Notes: generated by a model not told the origin, from the sequence alone. A stretch of 64,000 nucleotides of DNA from Rhizobium leguminosarum (GCF_017876795.1 NZ_JAGIOR010000001.1:3126501-3190500), one strand, 5' to 3'. Counted from the first letter of the stretch, positions 1 through 9,072 are shown. Program-made: numbers and translations.

Positions 1-873
1 GCCGAGCGCCGAGAGGCGGGCGATTTCATCCATCGGCAGCGTCGTGTAGAGCTTCAGGAAGCGCGAGACGTCGGCGTCCTCGGTGTTGCGCCAGTACTGC
101 CAGAAATCGTAGGCCGAGAGCATGTCGGCGTTCAGCCAGATAGCGCCCGTCGCCGACTTGCCCATCTTGGCGCCCGACGACGTCGTCAGCAGCGGCGATG
201 TCAGTGCATAAAGCTGCGGGGTCCCCATGCGGTGACCGAGATCGATACCGTTGATGATGTTGCCCCACTGGTCCGAACCGCCCATCTGCAGACGGCAGTC
301 GTAGCGCTTGGCGATCTCGACGAAATCATAGGCCTGGAGGATCATGTAGTTGAATTCCAGGAAGGACAACGACTGTTCGCGGTCGAGGCGCGTCTTCACG
401 CTGTCGAAGGACAGCATGCGATTGACGGAGAAGTGCTTGCCGACATCGCGCAGGAATTCGAGGTAGTTCAGCGAGCGCAGCCATTCGGCATTGTTGATCA
501 TCAGCGCGTCCTTCGGACCGTCGCCGTAATTCAGGTAATTGGAGAAGGCGCGCTTGATCGAGGCGATGTTGCCTTCGATCGTATCCACGGTCATGAGCTG
601 GCGCGCCTCTTCCTTGAAGGAGGGGTCGCCGACCATACCGGTGCCGCCGCCCATCAGCGAAATGGCCCGATGACCGGTCTTCTGCATCCAGTGCAGCATC
701 ATGATCTGGATCAGCGAGCCGGCGTGCAGGCTGGGCGCCGTCGGATCGAAGCCAATATAAGCCGTCACGGTTTCCTTGGCGAACAGGTCGTCGAGGCCAC
801 GTTCATCGGAAACCTGATGAATGAAGCCGCGCTCTTTCAGCGTGCGGAGGAAATCGGACTTGAACTCGGACAT
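1..873 (-). CDS. tyrS: Tyrosyl-tRNA synthetase, 3' end cut by window edge
   Basis: Charges tRNA-Tyr with tyrosine in the cytoplasm. The 291 codons present include the class I signature HAGS (the HIGH equivalent) at residues 50-53 and a KMGKS loop at about residues 236-240. The tyrosine-binding stretch [10 protein letters not shown] lies between them. The start is ATG at 873, giving MSEFKSDF. The C-terminal anticodon- and tRNA-binding part (S4-like domain) lies beyond the left edge, so the gene is partial here. It is divergent from anmK with about 130 bp between them, which must hold both promoters. Identification is by family motifs and is secure. Confidence 0.97.
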   Translation of the reverse strand, partial: MSEFKSDFLRTLKERGFIHQVSDERGLDDLFAKETVTAYIGFDPTAPSLHAGSLIQIMMLHWMQKTGHRAISLMGGGTGMVGDPSFKEEARQLMTVDTIEGNIASIKRAFSNYLNYGDGPKDALMINNAEWLRSLNYLEFLRDVGKHFSVNRMLSFDSVKTRLDREQSLSFLEFNYMILQAYDFVEIAKRYDCRLQMGGSDQWGNIINGIDLGHRMGTPQLYALTSPLLTTSSGAKMGKSATGAIWLNADMLSAYDFWQYWRNTEDADVSRFLKLYTTLPMDEIARLSALG

Positions 874-1004
874 GGCTTTCGTCTCTTGGTGTCTGCGTTT
901 GACCCATATGGCTTCACGCAAGTTCGTTGTTGTTGATCTATCGCGGCGCGTTTAGCACTGTTTTTATAAAAGTGCATCCGGGAATCGCATGGGAGGCAAG
1001 CCGC

Positions 1005-2123
1005 ATGGATGTCATCAGAACCGCAATCGGCCTGATGAGCGGCACGTCGATGGACGGAATCGACGTTGCGCTGCTCAGGACCGATGGCCGCGGCTTCATC
1101 GAGCGCGGGCCGTTCATGGGGGTGCCCTATGACGCCGATTTTCGTGAGCGGCTGAAACGGGCGCTGGAACTGGCGCGGCCGCTTGGCGACAGGAACGAGC
1201 GCCCCGCCGAACTTCGCGACATCGAGCTTGAGCTTACCCGACGGCATGCAATTGCCGTGACGGCATTCCTGGAGCGTTTCGGGTTCGCCGCCGGTGATAT
1301 CGATGTTCTCGGCTTCCATGGTCAGACGGTGCTTCACCGACCCGACGAGGGATTGACGATCCAGATCGGCGACGGCCTGGAATTGGCGCGCCGGACCGGC
1401 ATATCGGTGGTCTATGACATGCGCGCCAATGATATGGTTCATGGCGGCCAGGGGGCGCCGCTGGTGCCGGCCTATCACGCAGCACTCGCGGGAAAATTCC
1501 AGCAGGCGGGACAGGCGGTGTGCTTCGTCAATATCGGCGGGATCTCCAATCTGACCTTCATCGGTACGGACGGCCGGATATCGGCCTTCGACAGCGGCCC
1601 GGGCAATACGCTGATCGACCAGTGGGTGGAGATGCAGACCAGCAAAACCTATGATCCCGGCGGCGAGATCGGCGGACGCGGCAAGGTGGTCGCCGCTCTC
1701 GCGGAGCGCTATCTGGAAAGCGCGTTCTTCCGCGGCAATATTCGGCGCTCGCTCGACCGCGGCGATTTCGCGCCGCTTCGGCCCGGGGAAGCGAGCCTTG
1801 AAGACGGTGCCCGGACACTGGCGCATGTCGCCGCCGCGTCGATCGTCAAATCCGCCGGTTTTCTGCCGGAGACGTCGTCGACCTTTATCGTCTGCGGCGG
1901 CGGGCGGCTGAACGGCACTTTGATGGCGGAGTTCTCGGCGATGGCCGAAGCGCTGGGGTCGAAGGTATTGACCGCCGAAGAGGCCGGCTTCGACGGCGAC
2001 GCGATGGAGGCCGAGGCCTGGGCCTATCTCGCCGTGCGCTCGCTGGACGGGCTGCCATTGACATTTCCCGGCACGACGGGGGTCGCCGCCCCCGTCAGCG
2101 GCGGGGTGCTGGCAAGGCCATGA
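1005..2123 (+). CDS. anmK: Anhydro-N-acetylmuramic acid kinase
   Basis: Phosphorylates and opens 1,6-anhydro-N-acetylmuramic acid released from peptidoglycan, feeding cell-wall recycling. The 372-residue product has the usual family length. It begins with the diagnostic nucleotide-binding segment [16 protein letters not shown] and later carries [11 protein letters not shown] and [11 protein letters not shown], typical of the AnmK/ROK-like fold. ATG 1005 is preferred because the family core starts a few residues after it. An in-frame upstream start at 927 would add 26 residues unlike the family. The stop overlaps the start of the broken acetyltransferase gene by four bases, so the two were probably cotranscribed. 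Confidence 0.95.
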   Translation: MDVIRTAIGLMSGTSMDGIDVALLRTDGRGFIERGPFMGVPYDADFRERLKRALELARPLGDRNERPAELRDIELELTRRHAIAVTAFLERFGFAAGDIDVLGFHGQTVLHRPDEGLTIQIGDGLELARRTGISVVYDMRANDMVHGGQGAPLVPAYHAALAGKFQQAGQAVCFVNIGGISNLTFIGTDGRISAFDSGPGNTLIDQWVEMQTSKTYDPGGEIGGRGKVVAALAERYLESAFFRGNIRRSLDRGDFAPLRPGEASLEDGARTLAHVAAASIVKSAGFLPETSSTFIVCGGGRLNGTLMAEFSAMAEALGSKVLTAEEAGFDGDAMEAEAWAYLAVRSLDGLPLTFPGTTGVAAPVSGGVLARP

Positions 2124-2757
2124 GCGAGAGGGTCATCCTGAAGACGCCGCGGCTCCGCTTCGTCATGTGGGATGAAGGCGATGCGATGCTGGTGCAGCAG
2201 CTGCATTCGAAGATGGCGACGACCCGATATCTTTCCGGCAACGCGCCGTGGAGCCTTGGGAAGGCGAAGGAGCGGCTGCGCGGCTGGTTCGAGGAGCAGG
2301 CACGCGACGGCACGACAAAATACAAGCTCCTTGCCGAAGACGGCAGTTTCGTCGGCCGCGCCGGCATTTCGCGGTTCAGAAGCGAGCGATTCGAGCTCGG
2401 TTATTCACTGCGCGAGGCGGCCTGGGGCAAGGGCCTGGCGACCGAAGCTGCTAGAGCATGATGCCGAAAAGTGTGAGCGGTTTTCGGGCGACATCATGCT
2501 CTAACTCTATAATGTAGAACAGGATTCAGATTTTAGGCCGACCGGGCCTAAAATTATCCTGTTCTAGCGCGCTGGCCGACTGGTTCTTCGAACGGCAGTT
2601 TGCAGCAGGCTTCATCGCCTTCACACATCCTCAAAACCTCGCCTCGCAGCGCGTCCTCAGGAAGATCGGCATGCGCGAACGCGCGCCGATCCTGATCGAT
2701 GGAGTGCTTGATGTGGCTTTCGAGATGACTGCCGATATGCGGCCGGCAAAGATCTAA
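2120..2757 (+). pseudogene. GNAT acetyltransferase gene interrupted by a RIME-like repeat
   Basis: The first 113 codons encode a RimJ/RimL-type GNAT N-terminus (ILKTPRLRF at the start, then GYSLREAAWGKGLATEAARA, the acetyl-CoA-binding region). The frame then runs into a TGA at 2459-2461 inside a palindromic repeat. About 113 bp later, in another frame, the missing C-terminal half resumes at about 2569 (ALADWFFERQF through SQRVLRKIGMRE) and ends with TAA at 2755-2757. The two halves join smoothly at the expected GNAT position (TEAAR-ALADW), so this is an insertion into a formerly intact gene of about 170 codons. The truncated product lacks the last strand and helix of the fold and is probably inactive. 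The end overlaps the convergent acyltransferase gene by four bases. Confidence 0.9.
2453..2567 (+). repeat. RIME-like palindromic repeat, copy 1 (inside a gene)
   Basis: About 115 bp made of two large palindromes. The first pairs GAGCATGATG with CATCATGCTC around AAAAGTGTG and CGGTTTT. The second pairs TAGAACAGGAT with ATCCTGTTCTA around TTTTAGGCC and GGCCTAAAA. A nearly identical copy in the opposite orientation lies at 42846-42959. Size and two-palindrome layout resemble the Rhizobium-specific intergenic mosaic elements (RIME) described in the literature. Here the element sits inside a coding sequence instead of between genes. Confidence 0.88.
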
Positions 2758-3929
2758 CTCTTTACGGCAATTGGCCGGACATTGGATTCGCGTCCAGCCT
2801 GATTGCCATCCTCGACGCCCCTGACCTGGGCGATGAACGAAAACTTCTTGCGAAGGCCAAGGATCGGCTTCTCGATGAAATGCCAGGACAGCACCGCGAC
2901 GGCGAGAGCCGAGGGCAGGCCAACGAGATAGAGCGCCAGCGCACCATATTTCGGGTAGAGAAAGACCGAGGGGAACGAGCTGATCCAGATCTGCAGGAAT
3001 GGATCATGGTACAGATAGACGCCGTAGGAATAGTCGCCCTTCCTGAAGAAGGCAGGAATGGGCACCTCCGACAGACCGATGAAGACGGTCATGTAAACCA
3101 GCGAGGTGATGACGATCGGCCGGTTGATCACTGACTCCACAGCGCGGCTGTCGAGGGTCAGAATGGCGACGATGCAAACCAGGCAGGCGGCGGCGAATAG
3201 CCAGCGGGAATACGGAATGACCGCTTTGAACTGAAAGACGACGATACCCATCATGAACGCCGTAATCAGCTGGGAGCCCCGGCTCATGAACAGGAAGCGC
3301 GCGATCGGCTTGATCGAGCCTGGGAACAGGTAGGGCATCTTCTGCACGATAAGGCCGATGACGATATAGGCGGCCGTCACGGCGAGCAGCTTGTAGCGGG
3401 TCTTCACGATGGCGGTGACCATCAGGAACGACATGATGATGTAGCAGAAGATCTCCCAGGGAACCGTCCAGAGCGCGCCGTTGACACGCTGGCTCGGATT
3501 ATCCTGGAAAACACCCGGCAACTCGTAATGGATCCAGCCGACGATATTCAGGAAGTATTTGAAAAATCGCGGGTCGGTAAAATAGTCGGAGTGATAGACG
3601 ATCGTTATGATCGGCCCGATGATCAGCGAACAAACGACGATATCGACGGCAAGTGCCGGGACGATGCGCAAGCCACGATTGATCAGAAAATTCCGGAGGC
3701 TGAGACGCTGGGCGCTGCCGGCGATCAGAAATCCGCTCAATGCGAAAAACATCGGAACAAGAGCGTATTCGGTAAACCAGAATACCGAGCCCCTGATGAA
3801 GGCATCATTTCTTGTCAGCAAAAAGGAATGGGTCAATACGATAGAAAAGGCGAGCCCAATTCGAAGAAAGTCGAACCCCGGACCGATACCCTTATACTTA
3901 TCCAGGACTTCCCCGAACGACTTGGTCAT
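2754..3929 (-). CDS. Acyltransferase 3 family membrane O-acyltransferase
   Basis: Integral membrane acyltransferase of the OafA/ExoZ/NodX family, which transfers acetyl or other acyl groups to surface polysaccharides or similar acceptors. The 391-residue protein has about ten hydrophobic segments. It has the family N-terminus FDFLRIGLAFSIVLTHS, containing the putative catalytic R-x10-H pattern, and later VYLYHDPFLQIW. ATG 3929 (MTKSFGEVL) is chosen because the in-frame upstream extension is not hydrophobic or family-like. The substrate cannot be told from sequence; no polysaccharide cluster is adjacent. A strong palindrome lies 33 bp upstream of the start. Confidence 0.88.
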   Translation of the reverse strand: MTKSFGEVLDKYKGIGPGFDFLRIGLAFSIVLTHSFLLTRNDAFIRGSVFWFTEYALVPMFFALSGFLIAGSAQRLSLRNFLINRGLRIVPALAVDIVVCSLIIGPIITIVYHSDYFTDPRFFKYFLNIVGWIHYELPGVFQDNPSQRVNGALWTVPWEIFCYIIMSFLMVTAIVKTRYKLLAVTAAYIVIGLIVQKMPYLFPGSIKPIARFLFMSRGSQLITAFMMGIVVFQFKAVIPYSRWLFAAACLVCIVAILTLDSRAVESVINRPIVITSLVYMTVFIGLSEVPIPAFFRKGDYSYGVYLYHDPFLQIWISSFPSVFLYPKYGALALYLVGLPSALAVAVLSWHFIEKPILGLRKKFSFIAQVRGVEDGNQAGRESNVRPIAVKS

Positions 3930-3961
3930 TGCGGACCTCGCTTTAGTTAGGATCGCGAGGA

Positions 3962-3999
3962 ACCTACCGCACTGCAATATAGATTGCAACACGGTAGGT
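3962..3999. promoter_or_regulatory. 38-bp nested palindrome upstream of the acyltransferase
   Basis: Outer arms ACCTACCG (3962-3969) and CGGTAGGT (3992-3999) enclose inner arms TGCAAT (3973-3978) and ATTGCA (3983-3988), with only a 3-nt mismatched segment on each side. It lies 33 bp before the ATG of the acyltransferase. The symmetry suits either a dimeric regulator's operator or a leader hairpin. No T-run follows on either strand, so a terminator is less likely. The function is inferred. Confidence 0.5.
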
Positions 4000-4070
4000 G
4001 ATCTGTTCCGACACAATCGACCCATGCAGCCCGGACAGTGCCGCATGGGATAGATGTGAGCGCTATGGCG

Positions 4071-4748
4071 TCAGCGAATCCGCTTGGCGGCCGGCTCCGG
4101 CACCAGTTCGCCGTTGAGGCGGCGGTCGAGGTAGTCCTCGCATTCGCCCATCAGCGTTTCCACCTGGCCGTTGAAGAAATGGTTGGCGTTGGAAACGGTG
4201 CGATGGGTAATCAGAATGCCCTTCTGGGTCTTCAGCTTCTCCACCAGGCCGTTGACGTCCTTTTCCGGCGCCACCTTGTCGGCCTCGCCGTTGATGATCA
4301 GGCCGGAGGAGGGGCAGGGCGCCAGGAAGGAGAAGTCGTAGGTATTCGGCTGCGGGGAAATCGACATGAAGCCTTCGATCTCCGGCCGGCGCATCAGCAA
4401 CTGCATGCCGATCCAGGAGCCGAAGGAATAACCGGCGACCCAACAGGTCTTCGAATCGGGGTGCAGGCTCTGCACCCAATCGAGCGCCGAGGCGGCATCC
4501 GAGAGTTCGCCGGCACCATGGTCGAATTCGCCCTGGCTGCGGCCGATGCCCCGGAAATTGAAGCGCAGCGTCGTGAACCCGCGCTTCTGGAACATGTAGA
4601 AGAGCTGGTAGACGATCTGATTGTTCATCGTGCCGCCGAACTGCGGATGCGGATGCAGAATCAGGGCGATGGGCGCGCTTTTTTCCTTGGAGGGCTGGTA
4701 GCGGCCTTCAAGACGGCCGGCTGGGCCGTTGAAAATGACTTCGGGCAT
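4071..4748 (-). CDS. Alpha/beta hydrolase, dienelactone-hydrolase-like
   Basis: Cytoplasmic hydrolase of 225 residues with no signal peptide. It shows the alpha/beta-hydrolase signatures: LHPHPQFGGTMNN (oxyanion region), FNFRGIGRSQG, the nucleophile elbow GYSFGS with its serine, INGEADKV with the acid residue, and ANHFFNGQ with the histidine. Homologous conserved proteins (COG2945 type) are common in alphaproteobacteria, but their substrate is not established. ATG 4748 (MPEVIFNG) fits the family start; longer in-frame extensions upstream run into the iron-control region. It is divergent from the suf operon and its start lies 54 bp from the IRO-like box, so iron might affect it too. Confidence 0.85.
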   Translation of the reverse strand: MPEVIFNGPAGRLEGRYQPSKEKSAPIALILHPHPQFGGTMNNQIVYQLFYMFQKRGFTTLRFNFRGIGRSQGEFDHGAGELSDAASALDWVQSLHPDSKTCWVAGYSFGSWIGMQLLMRRPEIEGFMSISPQPNTYDFSFLAPCPSSGLIINGEADKVAPEKDVNGLVEKLKTQKGILITHRTVSNANHFFNGQVETLMGECEDYLDRRLNGELVPEPAAKRIR

Positions 4749-4799
4749 TGGTACTCCGGGTTTTATTTCGCGTTCGCGCGGCGTCGGACGACAACATGA

Positions 4800-4850
4800 C
4801 TTGACTAGTGTTGTCAGCTTTTCTAAAACGCAGTTTAGAACAATTCGAAA
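4800..4850 (+). promoter_or_regulatory. Predicted suf promoter with IRO-like and ICE-like boxes
   Basis: A rhizobial sigma70-like promoter can be read as CTTGAC (4800-4805), a 17-nt spacer and CTAAAA (4823-4828). TGA-N9-TCA at 4802-4816 matches the IRO consensus bound by RirA and overlaps the -35 and spacer. TTTAGAA-CAA-TTCGAAA at 4834-4850, near the predicted transcription start, resembles the ICE bound by Irr. TTCTAAA (4821-4827) upstream of the TTTAGAA arm adds a second overlapping inverted repeat. The suf operon of R. leguminosarum is reported to be under iron control by these regulators, so the fit is good, but the sites are predicted by eye. Confidence 0.65.
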
Positions 4851-4964
4851 CTTGCATGGCGATCCACGCATCGTGAATGTGTCATAAGGCAAGCCCGGCG
4901 GAAATTTCAAGAAAAATGAACCGCGGGTGCTAAAGCAAGCTCGTCAAGCGCAGGACTGAAGATC

Positions 4965-6131
4965 ATGGCGCCGCCACGCCTTTATCTCGACTGGAATGCC
5001 ACAGCGCCGCTGCACCCGGCAGCGCGCGCGGCGATCATGCGCGCCATCGACATATTCGGCAATCCAAATTCCGTTCACGGCGAAGGCCGTGCCGCTCGCG
5101 CCGCAATCGAATGTGCACGGCGTAAAGTGGCGGCACTGGTCGGCACCGACGCCGGCAATGTGGTCTTCACCAGCGGCGCCACCGAGGCCGCCAATCTGGT
5201 GCTGACACCGGATTTCCGCATGGGCCGCACGCCGCTTCAGCTCGGCCGCCTCTATTTTTCGGCAATCGAGCATCCGGCCGTGCGCGAAGGCGGTCGCTTC
5301 GCCAGGGAGAAGATGACCGAGATCCCGGTCACTTCAGCCGGCATCGTCGATCTCGATGCACTCGGCGCGCTGCTCGCTGCACATGACAAGGCCGCCGGCC
5401 TGCCGATGGTCGCCATCATGCTCGTCAACAACGAGACCGGCATCGTCCAGCCGGTCGAGGCAGCGGCAAAGATCGTCCACGCCCATGGCGGCCTCTTGGT
5501 CGTCGACGCCGTTCAAGCGGCTGGCCGTATCGGGCTCGACATCGGCAAGATCGGCGCCGATTTCATGATCGTTTCCTCGCACAAGATCGGCGGGCCGAAG
5601 GGCGCCGGCGCGCTGATTGCCCGCGGCGAAGCGCTGATGCCACGGCCGCTGATCCAGGGCGGCGGGCAGGAGCGGGGTCACCGCTCGGGCACACAGAATT
5701 CACTGGCACTGATCGGATTCGGTGCGGCGGCTGAAGCCGCGGCCGACGAACTCGAGGCGCGCAATGCGGAAATCGGTGCGCTGCGCGAGCGGCTGGAAGC
5801 CGGCATGCGCGAGGCGGCAGCCGATGTGATGATCCACGGCGAGGGCGGCGAGCGTGTCGTCAATACGATCTTTTTCACTCTGCCGGGGCTGAAGGCCGAG
5901 ACCGGACAGATCGCCTTCGATCTTGAGGGCGTGGCGCTTTCGGCAGGCTCGGCTTGCTCATCCGGTCGGCTCGGCGAAAGCCATGTGCTGACGGCGATGG
6001 GCCGGGATGCCAAGCTCGGAGCGCTGCGTATCTCGCTCGGTTTTTCGACGACGGAAGAGGATGTCGACAGGGCGATTGCGGCTTTCGCGAAGATCGCCTG
6101 CCGGCGAAGGTCGGCGGGCGAGGCGGCTTGA
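4965..6131 (+). CDS. sufS2: Cysteine desulfurase, NifS/IscS type (SufS2)
   Basis: PLP enzyme that takes sulfur from cysteine for Fe-S cluster building. The 388-residue protein has the PLP lysine in [10 protein letters not shown] (K207) and the persulfide cysteine in SAGSACSSG (C331). The SACSSG active loop marks the group I (NifS/IscS) class, unlike the group II SufS encoded later in the same operon. It is the first gene after the iron-responsive promoter. The name follows the R. leguminosarum order sufS2BCDS1XA. About 190 bp, including tandem repeats, separate it from sufB. Confidence 0.93.
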   Translation: MAPPRLYLDWNATAPLHPAARAAIMRAIDIFGNPNSVHGEGRAARAAIECARRKVAALVGTDAGNVVFTSGATEAANLVLTPDFRMGRTPLQLGRLYFSAIEHPAVREGGRFAREKMTEIPVTSAGIVDLDALGALLAAHDKAAGLPMVAIMLVNNETGIVQPVEAAAKIVHAHGGLLVVDAVQAAGRIGLDIGKIGADFMIVSSHKIGGPKGAGALIARGEALMPRPLIQGGGQERGHRSGTQNSLALIGFGAAAEAAADELEARNAEIGALRERLEAGMREAAADVMIHGEGGERVVNTIFFTLPGLKAETGQIAFDLEGVALSAGSACSSGRLGESHVLTAMGRDAKLGALRISLGFSTTEEDVDRAIAAFAKIACRRRSAGEAA

Positions 6132-6193
6132 CCGCATCATAAACTTGCGGAAACGCAAATTTTCACTTGCCAATCGGGCTGAAAAGTCCCTTT

Positions 6194-6267
6194 TGGCCAC
6201 CTACATCAGGGTAAGAGATTGCCCGACATCAGGGCAACGGATTGCCCGACATCAGGGGCAAGAGAAT
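6194..6267 (+). repeat. Three tandem 23-bp repeats upstream of sufB
   Basis: The core ATTGCCCGACATCAGGG occurs at 6218-6234 and 6241-6257, a period of 23 bp. A diverged copy ending in TACATCAGGG precedes it (about 6194-6211), and a partial AATTGCCC follows. A short hairpin TTGCG-GAAA-CGCAA followed by ATTTT lies just upstream at 6145-6163. The array fills the spacer between sufS2 and sufB, ending about 55 bp before the sufB start. It could be slippage-prone spacer DNA, a repeated protein-binding site or part of an internal regulatory leader. Confidence 0.7.
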
Positions 6268-6321
6268 TGCCCATGCGTTACAAGCTGCCGGACCTTGTAT
6301 CCGGCGAGATTGGAGAACGAA

Positions 6322-7791
6322 ATGGCTGCCGTGCAGGAAACGATCGACCAGGTCCGCCTGATCGATGTCGACCAGTACAAATACGGTTTCGAGACCGTCA
6401 TCGAAATGGACAAGGCGCCGAAAGGCCTGTCCGAGGATATCATCCGCTTCATTTCGGCCAAGAAGCAGGAGCCGGAGTGGATGCTGGAATGGCGTCTCGA
6501 GGCCTATCGCCGCTGGCTGACGCTGGAAGAGCCGACCTGGGCGCGCGTCAATTATCCGAAGATCGATTTCAACGACATCTATTATTACGCCGCGCCGAAG
6601 AGCACGCCGGGTCCGAAGTCGCTCGACGAGGTCGATCCGGAGCTGTTGAAGGTCTATGAGAAGCTCGGCATCCCGCTGCGTGAGCAGGAGATCCTGGCCG
6701 GCGTCGAGAAGCCGAAGATCGCCGTCGACGCGGTTTTCGACAGCGTCTCGGTCGTTACCACCTTCAAGGCAGAGCTGAAGAAGGCCGGCGTGATCTTCAT
6801 GTCGATCTCGGAAGCGATCCGCGAATATCCCGATCTCGTCCGGAAATATCTCGGCTCGGTCGTGCCGACCTCGGACAATTATTACGCGACACTGAATTCA
6901 GCGGTCTTCACCGACGGTTCCTTCGTCTTCGTGCCGAAGGGCGTTCGCTGCCCGATGGAGCTTTCCACCTATTTCCGCATCAACGAGAAGGGCACCGGCC
7001 AGTTCGAGCGCACGCTGATCATTGCGGAAGAGGGCGCCTACGTTTCCTATCTCGAAGGTTGCACGGCGCCGCAGCGTGACGAAAACCAGTTGCATGCCGC
7101 CGTGGTCGAGCTCGTGGCGCTCGACGACGCCGAGATCAAGTATTCGACGGTGCAGAACTGGTATCCCGGCGACAAGAACGGCAAGGGCGGGATCTACAAC
7201 TTCGTCACCAAGCGCGGCGATTGCCGCGGTGACCGCTCGAAGATCTCCTGGACGCAGGTCGAAACCGGCTCGGCGATTACCTGGAAATATCCGTCCTGCA
7301 TCCTGCGCGGCGATGACAGCCGCGGCGAATTCTATTCGATCGCCGTCTCCAACGGCCATCAGCAGATCGACAGCGGCACCAAGATGATCCATCTCGGCAA
7401 AAACACATCGAGCCGCATCGTCTCCAAGGGCATCGCCGCCGGCGTGTCCAACAACACCTATCGCGGCCAGGTCTCGGCCCACCGCAAGGCGTCGAACGCG
7501 CGCAACTTCACCCAGTGCGATTCGCTGCTGATCGGCGACAAGTGCGGCGCCCATACGGTGCCTTACATCGAGGCGAAGAATTCAACGGCGCAGTTCGAGC
7601 ATGAGGCGACGACCTCGAAGATCTCCGAGGACCAGCTGTTCTACTGCCTGCAGCGCGGTATTCCGACAGAAGCGGCGATCGCGCTCATCGTCAACGGCTT
7701 CGTCAAGGAAGTCCTGCAGGAACTGCCGATGGAGTTTGCCGTCGAGGCGCAGAAGCTGATCAGCATTTCGCTTGAGGGGAGTGTCGGCTAA
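6322..7791 (+). CDS. sufB: Fe-S cluster assembly scaffold SufB
   Basis: Core subunit of the SufBC2D scaffold on which Fe-S clusters are built with ATP from SufC. The 489-residue product has the family's full length and motifs: [59 protein letters not shown], and the conserved C-terminal stretch [16 protein letters not shown] 6322 is used because it follows the GGAGAACGA ribosome site and gives the family N-terminus MAAVQET. An open frame extends far upstream but covers the tandem repeats and the end of sufS2. A GIY-YIG cassette separates it from sufC. Confidence 0.97.
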   Translation: MAAVQETIDQVRLIDVDQYKYGFETVIEMDKAPKGLSEDIIRFISAKKQEPEWMLEWRLEAYRRWLTLEEPTWARVNYPKIDFNDIYYYAAPKSTPGPKSLDEVDPELLKVYEKLGIPLREQEILAGVEKPKIAVDAVFDSVSVVTTFKAELKKAGVIFMSISEAIREYPDLVRKYLGSVVPTSDNYYATLNSAVFTDGSFVFVPKGVRCPMELSTYFRINEKGTGQFERTLIIAEEGAYVSYLEGCTAPQRDENQLHAAVVELVALDDAEIKYSTVQNWYPGDKNGKGGIYNFVTKRGDCRGDRSKISWTQVETGSAITWKYPSCILRGDDSRGEFYSIAVSNGHQQIDSGTKMIHLGKNTSSRIVSKGIAAGVSNNTYRGQVSAHRKASNARNFTQCDSLLIGDKCGAHTVPYIEAKNSTAQFEHEATTSKISEDQLFYCLQRGIPTEAAIALIVNGFVKEVLQELPMEFAVEAQKLISISLEGSVG

Positions 7792-7798
7792 CACAACC

Positions 7799-8228
7799 TC
7801 CGTCATCCTCGGGGTTGTCCCGAGGATCTGCTGCGGCCAGAGGACAAGGATGACTGGTTTCGTCTATATGATGTCCGATAAACCGCGGGGCGTGATCTAC
7901 ACCGGCGTTACGAGTGATCTGCACGGTCGCATATGGGAGCACCGCAACGAAATCCAGAAGGGTTTCACGCAGAGGTACAAAGCAAAAAATCTCGTCTGGT
8001 TTGAGTACCATCCGAATATCGTGTTGGCGATCCAGCGAGAGAAGTCTCTGAAGCGCTACCTGCGTGAATGGAAAATCAAGCTCATAGAGGAGCTCAATCC
8101 AACCTGGATAGACCTCTACGAGCGGGTTGATGAAATTGAGAATGTCTATCGACCGCATCCGAATACGCGGGAGTGGAGCGATTACAACTGAGGGCTTAGA
8201 TCCTCGGGACAAGCCCGAGGATGACGGA
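7799..8228. mobile_element. Putative GIY-YIG cassette bounded by inverted 31-bp palindromes
   Basis: The left arm 7799-7829 and right arm 8198-8228 are inverted copies of each other with one mismatch in 31 bp. Each arm is also a hairpin: ATCCTCGGG and CCCGAGGAT around a 5-nt loop. Between them is only a 113-codon GIY-YIG nuclease gene. The 430-bp unit lies in the sufB-sufC gap of an otherwise tightly packed operon. Its layout recalls a minimal nuclease-plus-ends mobile unit, comparable in logic to RAYT/REP pairs. I see no target-site duplication, so mobility is inferred. It also puts two strong hairpins in the suf transcript. Confidence 0.6.
7850..8191 (+). CDS. GIY-YIG (URI-domain) endonuclease, COG2827 type
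   Basis: Small predicted single-domain endonuclease of 113 residues. It has FVYMMSDK (VY of the first half motif), VIYTGVTSDL (the YIG-like half, IYTG, residues 16-19), a conserved arginine at about R27 in GRIWEH, and the metal-binding glutamate E64 in IQREKSLKRY. All catalytic positions of the fold appear intact. ATG 7850 is the first in-frame ATG after the left palindrome. Members of this family are scattered in rhizobial genomes and their role is unknown. The gene ends seven bases before the right palindrome, so gene and palindromes appear to be one unit. It is cotranscribed with suf unless the hairpins stop transcription. Confidence 0.88.
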   Translation: MTGFVYMMSDKPRGVIYTGVTSDLHGRIWEHRNEIQKGFTQRYKAKNLVWFEYHPNIVLAIQREKSLKRYLREWKIKLIEELNPTWIDLYERVDEIENVYRPHPNTREWSDYN

Positions 8229-8292
8229 TCGAGACCGGTGCGAACGGTCAATCAGGCGGCACTTGAAGCCGCTGTATGAACAGGAACCAAAG

Positions 8293-9048
8293 ATGCTTGA
8301 AATCAGAAACCTCCATGCCCGCATCGCCGAAGACGGCACCGAGATCATTCGCGGCCTGAACCTGACGGTGAAGGCCGGCGAAGTTGCCGCAATCATGGGG
8401 CCGAACGGCTCCGGCAAGTCGACGCTCTCCTACGTGCTGTCCGGCCGCAGCGACTACGAAGTCACCGAGGGTGACATTCTCTACATACGCGAGAGCATTC
8501 TCGGGCTCGATCCGGCAGAACGCGCCACCAAGGGCATCTTTCTCGCCTTCCAGTATCCGGTCGAAATTCCGGGTGTCGCCACCATGCAGTTCCTGAAGGT
8601 GGCGATGAACGAGCAGCGCAAGGCGCGCGGCGAAGACGAGCTGACGACGCCGGATTTCATGCGCCGGGTCAAGGATGCCGCAGGCAAACTGCAGATCAAT
8701 ACCGAGATGCTGAAGCGGCCGCTCAACGTCGGCTTCTCCGGCGGCGAGAAGAAGCGGGCCGAGATCCTGCAGATGGCGCTGCTGGAGCCGAAACTTTGCG
8801 TGCTCGACGAAACCGATTCCGGCCTCGACATCGACGCGCTGAAGATCGTCGCCGACGGCGTCAACGCGCTGCGTTCGCCGGACCGCGCCGTCGTGGTCAT
8901 CACCCACTACCAGCGCCTGCTCGACTATATCGTGCCGGATACCGTCCACGTGCTCTACAAGGGCCAGGTGATCAAGTCGGGCGACAAGACGCTGGCGCAT
9001 GAGCTGGAAGCCAACGGCTATGCCGACATCATCGGCGCGGCGGCCTGA
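8293..9048 (+). CDS. sufC: Fe-S assembly ATPase SufC
   Basis: ABC-type ATPase that powers the SufBCD scaffold; soluble, with no transport role. The 251-residue protein has Walker A GPNGSGKST (36-44), the signature FSGGEKKR (148-155), Walker B CVLDETDSGLD (169-179) and the switch histidine in VITHYQR. SufC-specific features such as FQYPVEIPG are present. ATG 8293 gives the canonical MLEIRNLHA start; an upstream in-frame ATG at 8221 falls inside the palindrome and is not credible. Confidence 0.97.
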   Translation: MLEIRNLHARIAEDGTEIIRGLNLTVKAGEVAAIMGPNGSGKSTLSYVLSGRSDYEVTEGDILYIRESILGLDPAERATKGIFLAFQYPVEIPGVATMQFLKVAMNEQRKARGEDELTTPDFMRRVKDAAGKLQINTEMLKRPLNVGFSGGEKKRAEILQMALLEPKLCVLDETDSGLDIDALKIVADGVNALRSPDRAVVVITHYQRLLDYIVPDTVHVLYKGQVIKSGDKTLAHELEANGYADIIGAAA

Positions 9049-9072
9049 GTTCGGGTGGAAAGGACGACGTCC

